This document shows positions 1 to 13,900 of a DNA stretch of 64,000 nucleotides, in pieces (within the stretch, counting starts at the first letter, position 1; each line of letters starts with the position of its first letter). A program made the position numbers and the translations under genes. The stretch is from Dugong dugon (Eukaryota; Chordata; Mammalia; Sirenia; Dugongidae), in assembly GCA_030035585.1 (NCBI GenBank), contig CM057466.1, forward strand, positions 59,589,233 to 59,653,232, in the 5' to 3' direction. The notes under the pieces are model-generated. The model ran no database searches. It was not told where the DNA came from and was given only the letters and a program-made list of their open reading frames with translations.

Positions 1-2110
1 GATCTTCTAAAAATGAGACACTTAATGCTCATCAAAAGACTTCACCAAAGGAGTAAAAAGAGAACCTACTGACTGGGAAAAAAATTTTTGGCTATGACAA
101 ATCTGACAAAGCTCTAATCTCTAAAATCTACAGGAAAATCCAACACCTCTACAACAGAAAGACAAATAATCCAATTAAAAAATGGGCAAAGGAAATGAAC
201 AGACAGTTCACCAAAGAAGACATTCAAGCAGCCAGCAGACACATGAGGAAATGCTCATGATCACTAGCCATTAGAGAAATGCAAATTAAAATCACAATGA
301 GATTACCATCTCACCTTGGCATTACTGGCATGAATCAAAAACACTGGAAATAACAAATGTTGGAGAGGGTGCAGGGAGACTGGAACTCTTATGCACTGCT
401 GGTAGGAATGCATAATGATACAACCATTTTGGAAAATGATATGGCGCTTCCTTAGAAAGCTAGAAATAGAAATACCATACGATCCAGCAATCCCACTCCT
501 GGGAATATATCCTAGAGAAATAAGAGCCATCACACAAATAGACATATGCACACCCATATTCATTGAAGCTCTGTTCACAATAGCAAAAAGATGAAAACAA
601 CCTTGATGCCCATCAACAGATGAATGGATAAACAAACTATGGTACATATACACAATGGAGTATTATGCAACCATAAAGAACAATGATGAATCTGTGAAGC
701 ATCTCGTAACATGGATGAAACTGGAGGAAATTATGCTGAGTGAAATAAGTCAATCTCAAAAGGACAAATATTGTATATCTACTGTAAAAACTCATGTGAA
801 AGTTTACACACAAAAAGAAACAATTTTTGTTGGTTACAAGGGATGGGAGGGGTGGGGGCGAACTAAATAGGCAATAGGTAAGTGGTAACTTTGGTGAAGG
901 GTAAGACAGTACACAATACAAGGGAAGCCAGCACAACTTGTACAAGGAAAGGTCATGGAAGCTCCATAGACACATCCAAACTCCCTGAGGGACTGAATTG
1001 CTGGGTGGAGGGCTGTGGGGACCATGGTCTTGGGGAACACCTAGCTCAACTGGCATAACACAGTTGATAAAGACAGTGTTCTACATTCTACCTTGGCGAG
1101 TAGCATCCGGGATCTTAAAATCCTGTGAGCAGCCATCTAAGATACTCCACTGGTCTCACCCTTTCGGGAGCAAGAGAGAATGAAGAGAACAGGATGCAAG
1201 GAAAAGATTAGTCTAAAGGACTAATGGACCACAGCTACCACAAAGCCCACCAGACTGAGTCCAGTAGAGCTAGATGGTGCCTGGCTACCACCACTGACTG
1301 CTCTGACTAGGATCACAATAGGGGGTCCTGGACAGAGTTGGAGAAGGTTGCAGAACAAAATTTTAACTCACAAAAAAGAGATCAGATTTACTGGCCTGAC
1401 AGACTGGAGAAACCCTGAGAGTATGGACCCTGGACACCCTTTTAGCTCAGTGGTGAAGTCACTCCCGAAGCTCACTGTTCCAGCGAGGGATGGGATAGCC
1501 TCATAAAGCAAAATGGGACTAATGAGGCACAGCAGTCCAGGGACAAGGACTAGTAGGCAGAAAGCGACAAGAAGGCTGGTGATAGGGAACCCAAGGTTGA
1601 AAATGGAGTGTTAACTGTCGTGGGGTTGTTAACCATTGTCACAGGGCACTATGTGTACTAACTGTTTAATGAGAAATTATTGTTCTGCAAACCTTCATCT
1701 AAGGTACAAAAAAAAAAAAAAAAAAAGGAATTATCTATGTGAGATCCAACTGACAACAGCAACTCAAAAGGTTTGATGGGAAGCCTAGGGGGCAGTGAGT
1801 TGAAGATAATGGTGATGGAATAATTTGGAAAAGCACTGTGAGACTAGCAGCACAAGTGGAAGAATGTATTCGATGTCACTGAATTGTACATGTAGAAACT
1901 TTCGAAATGGTGTAACTCTGGCTATGTATATTTTCACCAAAAAAAAGGGTCCTCCAAGGTCGAGAAGGGCGAGTGTTGACATGTCGTGGGGTTGTTAACC
2001 AATGTCATAAAACAGTATGTGCACTGACTGTTTAATGAGAAAATATTTGTTCTCTAAACCTTCATCTAAAGTACAATAAAAAAATATATATATATTAAAA
2101 AAAAAAAAAT
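1..2110 (+). mobile_element. L1-B 3' end: ORF2 C-terminus and two-part 3' UTR
   Basis: The window opens inside ORF2 of an L1. The C-terminal signature ([16 protein letters not shown]-like, then MEYYATIKNNDESVKHL) runs to about 870 with several breaks. The 3' UTR follows. It contains a terminal module at about 1603-1712 ending in an A run, a spacer ending in TTTTCACCAAAAAAAA, and a second copy of the module at about 1976-2090 with another A-rich tail. The 5' side is outside the window. Confidence 0.85.
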
Positions 2111-2114
2111 CACT

Positions 2115-2380
2115 TCTCTCCAAAGGCCTTCCCTCACCCTGTATCACTGGGTTAGGTGCCCCTCCTAAGGGCTTTTCTATTACCTTCTACTTACTCCTGT
2201 GATAACATTTATCACACGGTCCTACAAGTACCTCTTATTTATCTATATCTTCCATCAGACTAGAAGCAAATAGAAAGCAGGGGATGTCTTGCTCACCAGT
2301 TTCCCCTCTGTTTAACAGACTGCATGGGAAATATTAGGAAATCGATAAATGTTTGCTAAATGAATAAACTGAGACTTCAA
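2115..2380 (+). repeat. L2 3' end
   Basis: Resembles the L2 3' terminus: a block around 'cagactagaagc', then 'gataaatgtttgctaaatgaataa'. Old and diverged. Confidence 0.65.
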
Positions 2381-2404
2381 ACTGTATCTAAGATGTTGTA
2401 TCCA

Positions 2405-2545
2405 AGGTGTGAGGCAGTGTAATATACTGGAAGGTACACAGAATTTTGAGCCAAAAAGACAGGTTCAAATCCCAACTCATAGTCATTTAACCAGCTGTGT
2501 AGCCATGAATAAGTCATTTAACTTCTCTGAATGGAGAGCCTACCC
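2405..2545 (+). repeat. MIR SINE
   Basis: Shows the MIR core 'ggttcaaatcccaactc...cagctgtgtagcc' and 'aagtcatttaacttctctga'. Confidence 0.75.
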
Positions 2546-3440
2546 AGTGCCAAGTACTGTATGAGGTGCTGGCAAGGTAAAGATAAAAAGATAATCATGA
2601 CCACCAGGGAAGCTGAGTTCAAAAAGATTTGTAAAAGTTGTGTAGTAGGTAGAAAGTAAGAGCGCTCCAAGCATAGGGAGTAACGTGAGAAGGTCATAAA
2701 TCATGCGGCTCATTAGGGGAAGTAAAAGTAGTTCAGTAAAGCTGGATCACAAAGTGCAGAACAGGAAGGCGGAGAGAGTTAGGACGAGGAGACGAGACTG
2801 ATATGAGATAAATAGGAGCCATGTCATGAAGGCTCCTTTACACTGTGTTATGGGGTTTGAGATTCAGCCTCAAGGCCATGGTGTTAAAACCCAAAAAGTT
2901 TTAAGCATACAAGTCACAATAGCAGATTTCTATCACAGAAAGACTTAAGTGTTGTGACTATGTGGAGAACGGGTTGAAAGATGGGGATGCTAGAAGCAAG
3001 CATACCAGTTAGGAGGCTGTTGTGGTGTTCAGTCAAGAGATAGTATTGGCCTGAACTTTGCCAAGAACTATGAAGATGGAGAAAAATATCAGACTGATTC
3101 AAGGGATACTTAGGTGACAGAACAGAAAGAATGTGGTGACTGATGGTATAGAGGAGTAAGGGACAGGAAGAGTGAAGGATGGCACCCAAGTTTCTTGTCC
3201 AGACCATTGGTATATAGAGATGCCATTTAGAGATGAGGAACACAGAAGATAGAATGGCTTTTGAGCAAAGGACTGACATGATCGAAGTGATGCTTTAATG
3301 AGAAAGATCTGTTGGCAGGAAGCAGGATGGGTGGGAAGGAAGAGTATGAAGTCAGGAAAACCAACTAAGAAGTTACTGCAGTAGTCTAAGGGTGAGATGA
3401 TAGGGCCTGAACTAAGATGAGCAGTGGGAATAGAAGGGAA
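2546..3440 (+). repeat. Ancient non-coding interspersed repeat (family not named)
   Basis: Contains phrases typical of an old mammalian repeat: 'agtgccaagtactgtatgaggtgctggc', 'aggagccatgtcatgaaggctc', 'cagttaggaggctgttgtgg', 'tgacatgatcgaagtgatg'. Related segments are at 24701-25090, 28975-29345, 36150-37460 and 39110-39640. I cannot assign the family by eye. Confidence 0.55.
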
Positions 3441-3774
3441 AGGTCCAATGTGACAGATTAGACAGGGCTGAGCAATTTCAATGGAGAGTCCTGGAGGAAA
3501 CTATTAAATAGTTGGATTGGGAGCTGATCTGAAGGTTCTTGAAAGTCAAGCAGAAGAATTGAGACTTGATTCTGTAGGAAAAAATAAAGCTAAAATATTC
3601 CTGAACTAAGAGGTATTTGAGGAATATTAGTTTAATGATAGTGTACAAGAGGTGAATTAGAGTGAGCAAAGAATGGAGGCAGCAAAGAGAATGTGGTTAT
3701 CATTCAAATATTAGACTCTGAAAGCGTGGCCACTACTGAGGACAAATTTAAGATGCTGTGACTTATTTAATGTG

Positions 3775-3990
3775 AGATGTAAGGTAGAGGAACTAACTGA
3801 CATACAACTATGGCACTTAACACATCTTTAGTAATTATTTGTTTACAAGTTTATCTCCACCAAACTGTGGGCTTTTTGAAATTAGAGACCATGTCTTTTT
3901 TATTTTTATATCTCCAATATATAGACCAGATTGTGCATAGATCAGGTCTCAATAAATATTCTTGAGGGACTAAATGAATAAATACGTTGG
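3775..3990 (+). repeat. L2 3' end
   Basis: 'ccaaactgtgggctttttgaaattagagacc', then 'ggtctcaataaatattcttgaggga' and 'aatgaataa', the L2 3' end pattern. Confidence 0.7.
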
Positions 3991-3999
3991 AAAGGCCGA

Positions 4000-4330
4000 G
4001 TATGAAAGCAAGAGAGTTTTGCGAAGGTTTTGAATTTGGCTACAGAAAGTTGAGCTTAACATGAGACATCTAAAATAACAATTTGTAAATAAACTTACAG
4101 AAAGAGTAAATGCTCAGAAGATCAACAGAGAGAACAAATCTGGAGTGAGGCATATTATGGAGTCACTGGTATTAATTATACCCTACTGTACCATCTGGCA
4201 TCTGAAACAAACAACACTGAAGTCTCAGTGGTGTCATATTACAATGCAATGTGGTCTGGAACAAAGACTCTGCTCCAGACAGCCATTCAAAGATCCAAGC
4301 TCCTTCCGTTGTCAACACGACCATTGTCAA
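4000..4330. other. Unassigned intergenic stretch
   Basis: No gene, RNA or recognisable repeat seen. Short frames here lack any family signature. Confidence 0.4.
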
Positions 4331-4556
4331 TGCATGGTCTCCAAAACTCCAGTTGCTTTCAAGTTGATTCCAACTCATGGTGACCTCATGTATGCCAGAG
4401 TACCACTGTGCTCCACTGGCTTCTCAGTGGCTGATTTTTCAGAAGCAGATTGCTAGGCCTTTCTTCCAAGTCACCTCTGAGTGGCCTCGAACCTCCAACT
4501 TTTTGGTTAGCAGCTGAATACATTAACTGTTTCCAACCACCAGGGACTCTGTGGTC
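4330..4556 (-). mobile_element. AfroSINE copy
   Basis: Reverse orientation: the RTE-like tail ('caagttgattccaactcatggtgacc') is at left and the tRNA-like head ('ccaaccaccagggactc') at right. The middle block 'tttttcagaagcagattgctaggcc' is typical. Confidence 0.8.
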
Positions 4557-5177
4557 CCCAAAATCACTGCAAAAGGAGAGAGTGGGTGGAGCATTACACT
4601 TGAGGTTTTATGACCAGGCCTGAAAGTGGTTTACATCACTTCTACCCACCCATTTTTGTTCTTGCAATGCCTTAAAATCCCAGACTGATTGTTGTAATAG
4701 ACAATCCATTTGTCTCCTCAATCCATTATCTGAACTTCTTTACTTTGATCTATGTCCTGAGCAGGCTGACCTCTAAGAATTGAACCACCTGAACGAACTC
4801 CTTGCATTCTGGCTTGCAGATGGGTCTGGCCAATGAGAGACAACGGCAGGAGAGTAAATAGGAAAAAAGAGAGGTTGGGGTACCTATCACATCCTTGCTC
4901 CCTACCCTTTGTCAAGAATTTCAGATAATGGCTATATTTTTCTACAGCCACAGCTTCTGTTGAGCAGTCTCTGTTCCATGGCTCCAACTATTACTGGCCT
5001 CCAAAAATATCGTTCTCTTCAATTCTGGGGATCTTAACAGCTTCCTGCAATTAATAGTCCCTGGATGCTTCTCCATCGCTTTTGGACCCACTTAACCTTC
5101 CCCATCCTTCTGTAAATTTCTCTTAGTTAAATCCTTTGAGTATGCCATTTATTTCCTGTGAAACCCTAACAGATACA
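4557..5177. other. Possible old LTR-like repeat, otherwise unassigned
   Basis: 'gtctggccaatgagag' and the terminal 'gtgaaaccctaacagatacac' resemble an old mammalian interspersed repeat, perhaps an LTR. Family not determined; no gene seen. Confidence 0.35.
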
Positions 5178-5328
5178 CCGTTGACTCTTATCAGCTGCCA
5201 TCCAATCTGCCCCTAACTCATCGCAACCCTATCTGTTACAGAGTAGAACTGCTCCATAGGGTTTTCTTGGCTGTAATCTTTCTGGAAGTATTTCATTAGG
5301 CTTTTCTTCTGTGGAGCTGCTGGGTGGG
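5178..5328 (-). mobile_element. AfroSINE, left half (split by the ERVL)
   Basis: Tail and middle of a reverse AfroSINE ('gtagaactgctccatagggttttcttggctgtaatc'). It breaks off at 'gctgggtggg' where the ERVL fossil begins and resumes at 20813. The SINE therefore predates the provirus. Confidence 0.85.
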
Positions 5329-5924
5329 TGTCTTACACTAGGTTCTCTAGAGAAGCAAAACCAGTAAAGCATACAAATATATATATACATATATATAGAG
5401 AGATTTATATCAAGGTAACAGCTTACACGACTGTAGAGGCTAGAATGTCCTAAGTCTGTGGATTAGGGTAGAGGCCTCTCCCAAATCACATGGCCACAGA
5501 AGCTGGTGAGCCAAAGATCAGCAGGTCGGAGGGCAGAGCTCCCGCTTACAGGCTGTGAAGGCTGACAAATGCCAAGATCAGCAGGCAAGACCACAAGGTT
5601 TCTCCTGAGTCACGTAGCTGCAGGGGCTGGCGAACCCGAGATTAGCAGCTCACAGGCTGTGAAGATCGATGAATCCCAAGTTCAGCAGATAAGCTGACAG
5701 CTCAAGTCCCAAGAACCGGAGATGAGATGACAGGAGGCAGCCGCAGGATTCAGACAGAGCAATAAGCCAGAATGTCTGCTTATATTCAGATGCAGGCCAC
5801 ACCCCTAAGGAGACTCTCTTTCATCTGATTGGCTACTCACAGTATATTCAATCATGGGAGTGATCACATTAAAACACTGAGAGTCATGGCCTAGCCAAGC
5901 TGACACACAATCTTAACCATCACA
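5329..5924 (-). repeat. ERVL 3' LTR
   Basis: About 596 bp, TG...CA ends, related to 20330-20812. It carries an extra internal stretch of about 110 bp in which the 'aggctgtgaag...agcag' phrase recurs. A purine-rich tract (on the minus strand) abuts its inner edge, as expected beside a 3' LTR. Confidence 0.87.
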
Positions 5925-8173
5925 GTCCACCCCCTGTCAACTTGGCACATGTACGCATCTCCTTAAACCATACATAATCTCTGAATAAAGACAATTAGAA
6001 AGTCATACTTGTGCCTAACATGATACAACTAACGTGCATACAATCGAAAACGCACTATTACATCGTATATTTTATAAGGAAACAAAAATATTTGATGCAC
6101 ACATACAAAGCAGAAATACTCATAACAATTACAGTCTCCGTTTCCGCAACCGGTCACGTGGCTGTAACTGGTATTTAGAACTACCTTCTTCCACCACCCA
6201 TTCCATATTCCCCTTGCCCTAAGCAAGCACCTCGGCTGGTCATGGTTCTTTGCCTGGTGGTGCGACCCAAACCTTCATTCCTGAAGGGTTTGGGTCCTTA
6301 GCAGTTATGTCAGAATTAGTTTGTTGTAGTTTTCCATTGACTTTAATCACAGGGCATGGTAGTACTAAGAGACGCCCTAAGGAATCTCCTGCATTCCAGA
6401 CATACTTACCTTTACCTCCATTATGTAATATCAATCCAATTTCCTCTTGGTAATCAGGATCAATCACAACAGCCAGTATGGAAACTCCCTTCTTGACCCA
6501 GAGGGATAAGGAGCCCAAAGTGGCCAGGTCGCATTCTTAACTTCCAGTTCAATGAAATCAGTGATGTGTCTCCAGGTGGGAGCAGTCCTCCCTTTGGAAC
6601 TAAGACCTCTAGGCCTGCAGAGCATAAGGTCGAGGGGACAGGAAGCAAAAATCTTACAAGTGGGTCACTAGGGGTAATAGTGAATGGTGCCACTCCCATT
6701 TCCACCCCTTTATTCCTGGACCCGTGAATCCTGGCTATGGGAGAAACAGCACCATATATTGGACGCTGGTGTAAAGTATATACAGCCTCCTGGAGAACAC
6801 TGCCCCACCCTGCAAGGTATTGCCACCTAGCTGGCACTGTAATTGTGTCCTTAGAAGGCCATTCCAATGTTCTATCAAGCCAGCTGCTTCAGGACGATGA
6901 GGAAGATGGTAAGACCAGTGAATTCCATGAGCATGGGCCCACGGCCACACTTCGTTTGCTGTGAAGAAGTCCCTTGATCTGAGGCAATGCTGTGTGGGAT
7001 ACCATGATGGTGGATAAGGCATTCTGTAAGTCCATGGATGGTAGTTTGGAAGACGCACTGCGTGCAGGGAAGGCAAATCCAGATCCAGAGTAAGTGTCTA
7101 CTCAGTAACGCTGCCCTTTCCATGATGGAAGTGGTCCAATGTAATCAACTTGCCACCAGGTTGCTGGCTGATCACCTCGGGGGATGGTGCCATATCGGGG
7201 ACTCAGTGTTGGTCTCTGCTGCTGACAGACTGCGTACTCAGCAGTGGCTGTAGCTAAGTCAGCCTTGGTGAGTGGAAGTCCATGCTGCTAGGCCCATGCA
7301 TAACCTCCATCCCTGCAACCATGGCCACTTTGTTCATGAGCCCATTGAGCAATGACGGGAGTAGCTGGGGAAAGAGGATGACTGGTTTCCACAGAACATG
7401 TCGTCCTATCCACTAGTTTGTTAAAATCATCCTCTGCTGAGGTCACCCTTTGGTGAGCAGTCACATGAGACATAAATATCTTCATTTCTTTGGCCCATTC
7501 AGAGAGGTCTATCCACATACCACTTCCCTACAAATCCTTGTCTCCAATTTTCCAATCATGTTCCTTCCAAGTCCCCGACTATCCAGCCAAACCATTGGCC
7601 ACAGCCCATGAATCAGTATATAATCACACATCTGGCCACTTCTCCTTCCAAGCAAAGTGAAAAACCAGGTACACTGCTCAAAGTTCTGCCCATTGAGAGG
7701 ATTTCCCTTCACCACTGTCCTTCAGGGAGGTCCCAGAAAGGGGCTGTAGTGCTGCTGCAGTCCACTTCTGAGTGGCACCTGCATATCGTGCAGAACCATC
7801 TGTAAACCAGGCACGAGTTTTCTCTTCCTCAGTCAACTGATCATAAGGAACTCCTCATGAGGCCATAGGTGCAGACTGGGAGATGGAAGGTAATGTGACA
7901 GGAGTGGAGACCACAGGCATTTGGGCCACTTCCTCGTGCAACTTACTTGTGCCTTTGGGCCTGCTCGGGCCTGATCTCGAATATACCACTTCCATTTAAT
8001 GATGGAGTGCTGCTGTGCACGTCCAACTTTATGACACTGTGGGTCGGACAACACCCAGCTCACGATGGGCAGCTCAGGCCACATGGTGACTTGGTGTCCT
8101 ATGGTTAAGCATGCAGTCTCTGCTAAGGCCCAGTAACAAGCCAAAAGCTGTTTCTCAAAAGGAGAATAGTTGT

Positions 8174-9488
8174 AGGCGTGGTCAACATGGCGGAGTAGTT
8201 AGACGCTTCCTATATCCCTCTTACAACAAAGACCAAGAAAAACAAGTGATTTGATTCTATGTGAATATCTGGGAGCCCTGAACAAGGCAAGGTTGAGAAA
8301 TCCTTCTGAGTGATACAAAACAGGGAGACCATTTGGAAGAGGTGAGGAGGGCCAGAGCCGCGGCGGTGAAACTGCAGCACCGCAGCCAAGCCGGTCCATG
8401 GTTAAGCAGGCAAACAGATGTGCTCTGTGTGCACTCAGGAAGCAATTTCCACATCGAGAGAGACTCGGCAGCAGAGATTCTGCTTGGACACTCCGAACCA
8501 GTGAAAAGCAGCTCCCAAGAGGTTAAGATAAGTACATGAGCACACCCTTTCGTGGGGATTAAAAAAAAAGCCCATTTGGGAAAAACCTCTCTCCCTTTTA
8601 CCTCCTCCCTCCTCGCTCTGCACCAGGAGTCTGCTTGGCCAGAAGTAGATCCCAAAAGGTGCCCTGACCCATTCTCCCGGCCTTGGACAGGGAACAAATA
8701 AGCTACTGACTCCCCTAGGCCAGGAACACAGGGTCAGCACAGCTCCTTTGTTGGGCACAGGTACCAGGGGTCCGCAGACTCTGAGTGCCTTACACTCCTG
8801 TATAGACTTGTGGGGACCCATCTCAACAGCATTAGTCCCCACTACCACAAGGCAAACATCTGAAGTTTAACTTCAACTACTTCAGCTAGGAACTGGCAGA
8901 TCTGTGACCTTCGAAACAGCCCTGCCCCTTAAGTAGGCACTTCTATTAATCTGCAGCAGGGGCTTGAGGACTGGTGGTAGCACCTAAAGCACGTAGTCAC
9001 CTGCTACAGGAGTCCAAGAAATAGTGGTGCCCTCGAGTCTTTACAGCCAACAGAGTGGGGTGCTCACAGTCCGGCTGCAAAACTCACCTACCTACTCACC
9101 CTAGAGAAGAGGGACATGCTTTCCTTTCAGACTCTCAGGGGCAGCCGTCGGCCCGCCTCGCTCAGCACGTGATCCCCTACTACAGCCAGAGTCCAGTGCC
9201 TGCACCAATCACCCATGCCTCTCTAGGACTGGAGGAGAGAGCCCGCATCACACACTTGGTGACCGACTGCCTGAACACCCGAGCTGAACCCATATAGGAA
9301 AATTTAACGGACTCCTGCGTGCACGTACTTAGTTACAGAACCACCTGGTAACAGGACGTTAGAGATGCAAAGGTGTCAAAAATCAAACTACTGCACATGA
9401 GCAGCCTATTTGGGCATATCAAAACAAAACAAAATAAGAAGCTAGGCCTCACTAAGCAAATACAAAATAAAATTATAATAAATTATTG
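8174..9488 (+). promoter_or_regulatory. L1-A 5' UTR
   Basis: About 1.3 kb, GC-richer than its surroundings, with no long open frame. In L1s this region carries the internal polymerase II promoter. It lacks the purine-rich GGGATCCC units seen in the L1-B 5' UTR (55905-56545). Confidence 0.75.
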
Positions 9489-10503
9489 ATGGCTCGAGAT
9501 AACACTCAATATCAAGCCACATAAAGACACAGTCCATGATGGCTTCAGCAAGCACCCAAAATAAAGAATCAATAAATTCTCTAGAGGAAGAGAACTTCTT
9601 GGAATTACCAGAGGCAGAATACAAAAGACTAATATACAGAACTCTTCTGGAAATAAGAAAGAAAATTTGACAGAATGCAGAAACACCCAGGGGACATACA
9701 GACACACTAGTAGCAGAACTTAAAAACGTTATTCAAGAACATAATGCCAAATTTAATAGGCTGCAAGAATCCATAGAGAGACAGCAATCAGAAATCCAGA
9801 AGATTAACAATAAACTTTCAGAATTAGACAACTCAACTGAAAGTCATAAGAGCAGAATCGAGGCAATGGAAGTCAGAATTAGTGACAATGAAGATAAAGC
9901 TCTTGACGCCAACTTATTTGAGGAAAAATCAGATAGAACAATTAAAAAGAATGAAGAAACCCTAAGAGTCATGTGGGACTCTATCAAGAGAAATAACCTA
10001 CGAGTGACTGGAGTACCAGAACGGGGGGGATAACAGAAAATACAGAGAAAATTGTTGAAGATTTGTTGACAGAAAACTTCCCTGATAGCATGAAAGATGA
10101 GAAGATATCTACCCAAGATGCTCATCGAACCCCACATAAGATAGATCCCAAAAGAAAGTCACCAAGACATATTATAATCAAACTTACCAAAACCAAAGAT
10201 AAAGAGAGAATTTTAAGAACAGCTAGGAATAAAAGAAAAGTCATCCACAAAGAAGAGTCCATTAGAATAAGCTCAGACTACTCAGCAGAAACCATGCAGG
10301 CTAGAAGCCAATGGGATGACATGTATAAAGCCTTGAAGGAAAACAACTGCCAGCCAAGAATTATATATTCAGCAAAACTGTCTCTCAAATATGATGGCAA
10401 AATTAGGGCATTTCCAGATAAACAGAAGTTCAGGGAATTTGCAAAAACCAAGCCAAAATTACAAGAAATACTAAAGGGAGCCCTACGGTTAGATATCAAT
10501 TAA
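9489..10503 (+). pseudogene. L1-A ORF1 (RNA-binding chaperone), broken
   Basis: Starts MARDNTQYQA and meets an early stop. A coiled-coil-like region follows ([16 protein letters not shown]...), then the RRM/C-terminal domain in the final open frame at 10063-10503 ([40 protein letters not shown]). At least two stops and one frameshift near 10025, in a G run, separate the parts. ORF1p binds L1 RNA as a trimer in the family; this copy cannot make it whole. Confidence 0.85.
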
Positions 10504-10959
10504 CACCAGATAACAACGCAAGACTAGAACACATGACAGAGCAACCAGATATTGACTCAGACAGGGAAGTCAAAAATACATCAAAGCTAAAACATTGAAA
10601 ATAGGGAAACAGAGCTATCAGTATGTAAAAAAGGACAACATTAAAACAAAAAAGAGGGACTTAAAAAATGCAGACATCGATTTTTCATATGGAGGGGAAG
10701 TCAAGGCGATATAAAGTAATAAAAGACTGGTATAAACTTAGAAAAATAGAGGTAAATATTAAGGTAACCATAAAGGAATCTAACAATCCTACAAATCAAA
10801 ATAAAAAAGTAGAAAAACATAAAGACCCAGCAAACACAAAGTCTACAACAATGAAAAAGATGTAAAAAAAAAAAAATAAAGAAAGAAAGAAAAATGACTC
10901 AGCACACAAAATTAAGGGGAACAAAGAAACTGTGAACAACACACAAAAAGAGATATCAG

Positions 10960-13900
10960 GATAACAGCACTAAACTCATACCTATCAATAATTACACTGA
11001 ATGTAAATGGACTTAATGCACCAATAAAGAAACGGAGAGTGGCAGATTGGATAAAAAAGCATGATCCATCTATATGCTGCCTACAAGACACACACCTTAA
11101 ACTAAAGACACAAACATGCTAAAACTCAAAGGATGGAAAAAAAAAAATATCAAGCAAACAACATTCAAAAAAGAGCAGGAGTGGCAATATTAATCTCTGA
11201 CAAAACAGACTTTGAAGTAAAATCCACCACAAAGGATAAGGAAGGGCACTATATAATGATTAAAGGGTCAATACACCAGGAGGACATAACTATAACAAAT
11301 ATTTATGCACCCAACAACAGGGCTCCAAAATACATAAAACAAACTCTATCAGCTCTGAAAAGAGAGATAAGACAGCTCCACAATAGTAGTAGGAGACTTC
11401 AACACGCCACTTTAGGTGAAGGACAGATCATAAAGAAAGATGCTTAACAAAAACATGGAAGAGCTAAATGCTACAATCAACCAATCTGATCTCATAGACG
11501 CATACCGATCACTGCACCCAACAGCAGCCAAGTATACTTTCTTTTCCAACGCACATGGAAAATTCTCCAGAATAGACCACATATTAGACCATAAAGCAAG
11601 CCTTAACAAAATCCAAAACATCGAAATATTACAAAACATCTTTTCTGACCATAAAGCCATATAAGTGGAAATCAACAACACAAAAAGCAAAGAAAAAATG
11701 TCAAACACATGGAAACTGAACAACACCTTGCTCAAAAACTACTGGGTTAGAGAAGAAATTAAGGAGGGAATAAAGAAATTCATAGACTCAAATGAGAATG
11801 AAAACACATCCCACCAGAACCTTTGGGACACAGCAAAAGCAGTGCTCAGAGGTAAGTTTATAGCAATAAATGCACACATCCAAAAAGAAGAAAGGCTCAT
11901 AATCAAAGCATTAAGCCTACAACTGGAACAAGTAGAAAGAGAGCAGCAAAAGAAGCCCACAGGTGCCAGAAGGAAGGAAATAACAAGAATTAGAGCAGAA
12001 TTAAAAGAAATAGAGAAGAGAAAAACAATTGAAAGAGTTAATAAGTCCAAAAGCTGGTTCTTTGAAAAGATTAACAAAATTGACAAACCACTGGCCAAAC
12101 TGACAAATGAAAAACTGGAGAGGAAGCATATAACCATATAAGAAATGAGATGGGTGATATCACAACAGACTCAACTAAAATTAAAATAATCATAACAGAT
12201 TACTATGAAAAATTGTACTCTCACAAATTTGAAAACCTAGAGGAAATGGACAAATTTCTAGAAACTCACTCACTACCTAAATTAACACAAACAGAGGTAG
12301 AACAACTAAATAAACCCATAACAAAAGAAGAGACTGAAAAGGTTATTAAAAAACTGCCAATAAAAAAAAAGCCCTGGCCGAGATGGCTTCACTGGTGAAT
12401 TCTACCAAACTTTCAGAGAAGAGATGACACCACTTCTACTAAAGGTATTTCAGAGCATATAAAACGATGGAATACTCCCAAACTCATTCTATGAAGCCAA
12501 CATAACCCTGATACCTAAACCAGGCAAACACACCGCAAAAAAAGAAAATTACAGACTGATATCCCTAATGAACATTGATGCAAAAATCCTCAACAAAATT
12601 TTAGCCAATATATGCTGAGTGAAATAAGTCAATCACAAAAGGACAAATATTGTATGAGACCTCTATTATAAAAACCCATGAAAAAGTTCACACACAAAAT
12701 GTAACAATCTTTGTTGGTTACCAGGGATGGGAGGGGTGGGGGGCGGAATACTAAATAGGCAATAGATAAGTGGTATCTTGGGTGAAGGGTGAGACAGTAC
12801 AAACTACAGGAGAAACCAGCACAACTTGTACAAGGAAAGGTCATGGAAGCTCCATAGACACATCCAAACTCCCTGAGGGACTGAATTGCTGGGCGGAGGG
12901 CTCTGGGGACCATGGTCTCGGGGAACATGTAGCTCATTTGGCATAACACAGTTTATAAAGACAATATTCTACATTCTACCTTGGTGAGTAGCGTCTGGGG
13001 TCTTAAAAGCCTGTGAGCAGCCATCTGAGATACTCCACTGGTATCATCCCTTCAGGAGCCAGGGAGAATGAAGAGAACAGAATACAAGGAAAAGATTAGT
13101 CCGAAGGACTAATGGACCACAGCTACCAAGGCCTCCACCAGACTGAGTCCAGTACAGCTAGATGGTGCCCGGCTACCACCACTGACTGCTGTGACCAGGA
13201 TCACAACAGAGGGTTCTGGACAGAGCTGGAGAAGGACGAAGAACAAAATTCTAACTCACACAGAAAAAAGACCAGATTTACTGGCCTAAAGGAGACTGGA
13301 GAAACCCTGAGAGTATGGCCCCCAGACACCCTTTTAGCTCAGTGGTGAAGTCATTTCTGAGGTTCACCATTCAGCCGGGGAGTGGACAGCCCCATAAAAC
13401 CAAATGGAACTAATGAGGTACAGCAGTCCAGGGACAAAGGCCAGAAGGCTGAAGGGGACAGGAAAGCTGGTGATAGGGAACCCAAGGTTGAGTAAGGATA
13501 GTGTTGATGTGTTGTGAGGGTGTTAACCATTGTCATAGGGCAACATGTGTACTAACTGTTAAATGAGAAACTATTTTGTTCTGTAAGCCTTCATCTAAAG
13601 TGAGAATAGCAGCACAATGGGAAGAGCGTAATCGATGTCACTGAACTGTGCATGTAGAAATTTTTGAAATGGTGTATCTTTGGCTATGTATATTTTCACC
13701 AAAAAACAAAAAAGTCAAGAAGTTGACACGTTGTGGGGATGTCAACCAATGTCATAAAACAATATGTGTACTACTGTTTTGTGAGAAACTATTTGTTCTG
13801 TAATGCAATAGTACAATAAAAAAAAAATTTTAGCCAATAGAATTCAGCAACATATCAAAAAAATAATTCATCATAATGAGGTGGGACTTATACCAGGTAT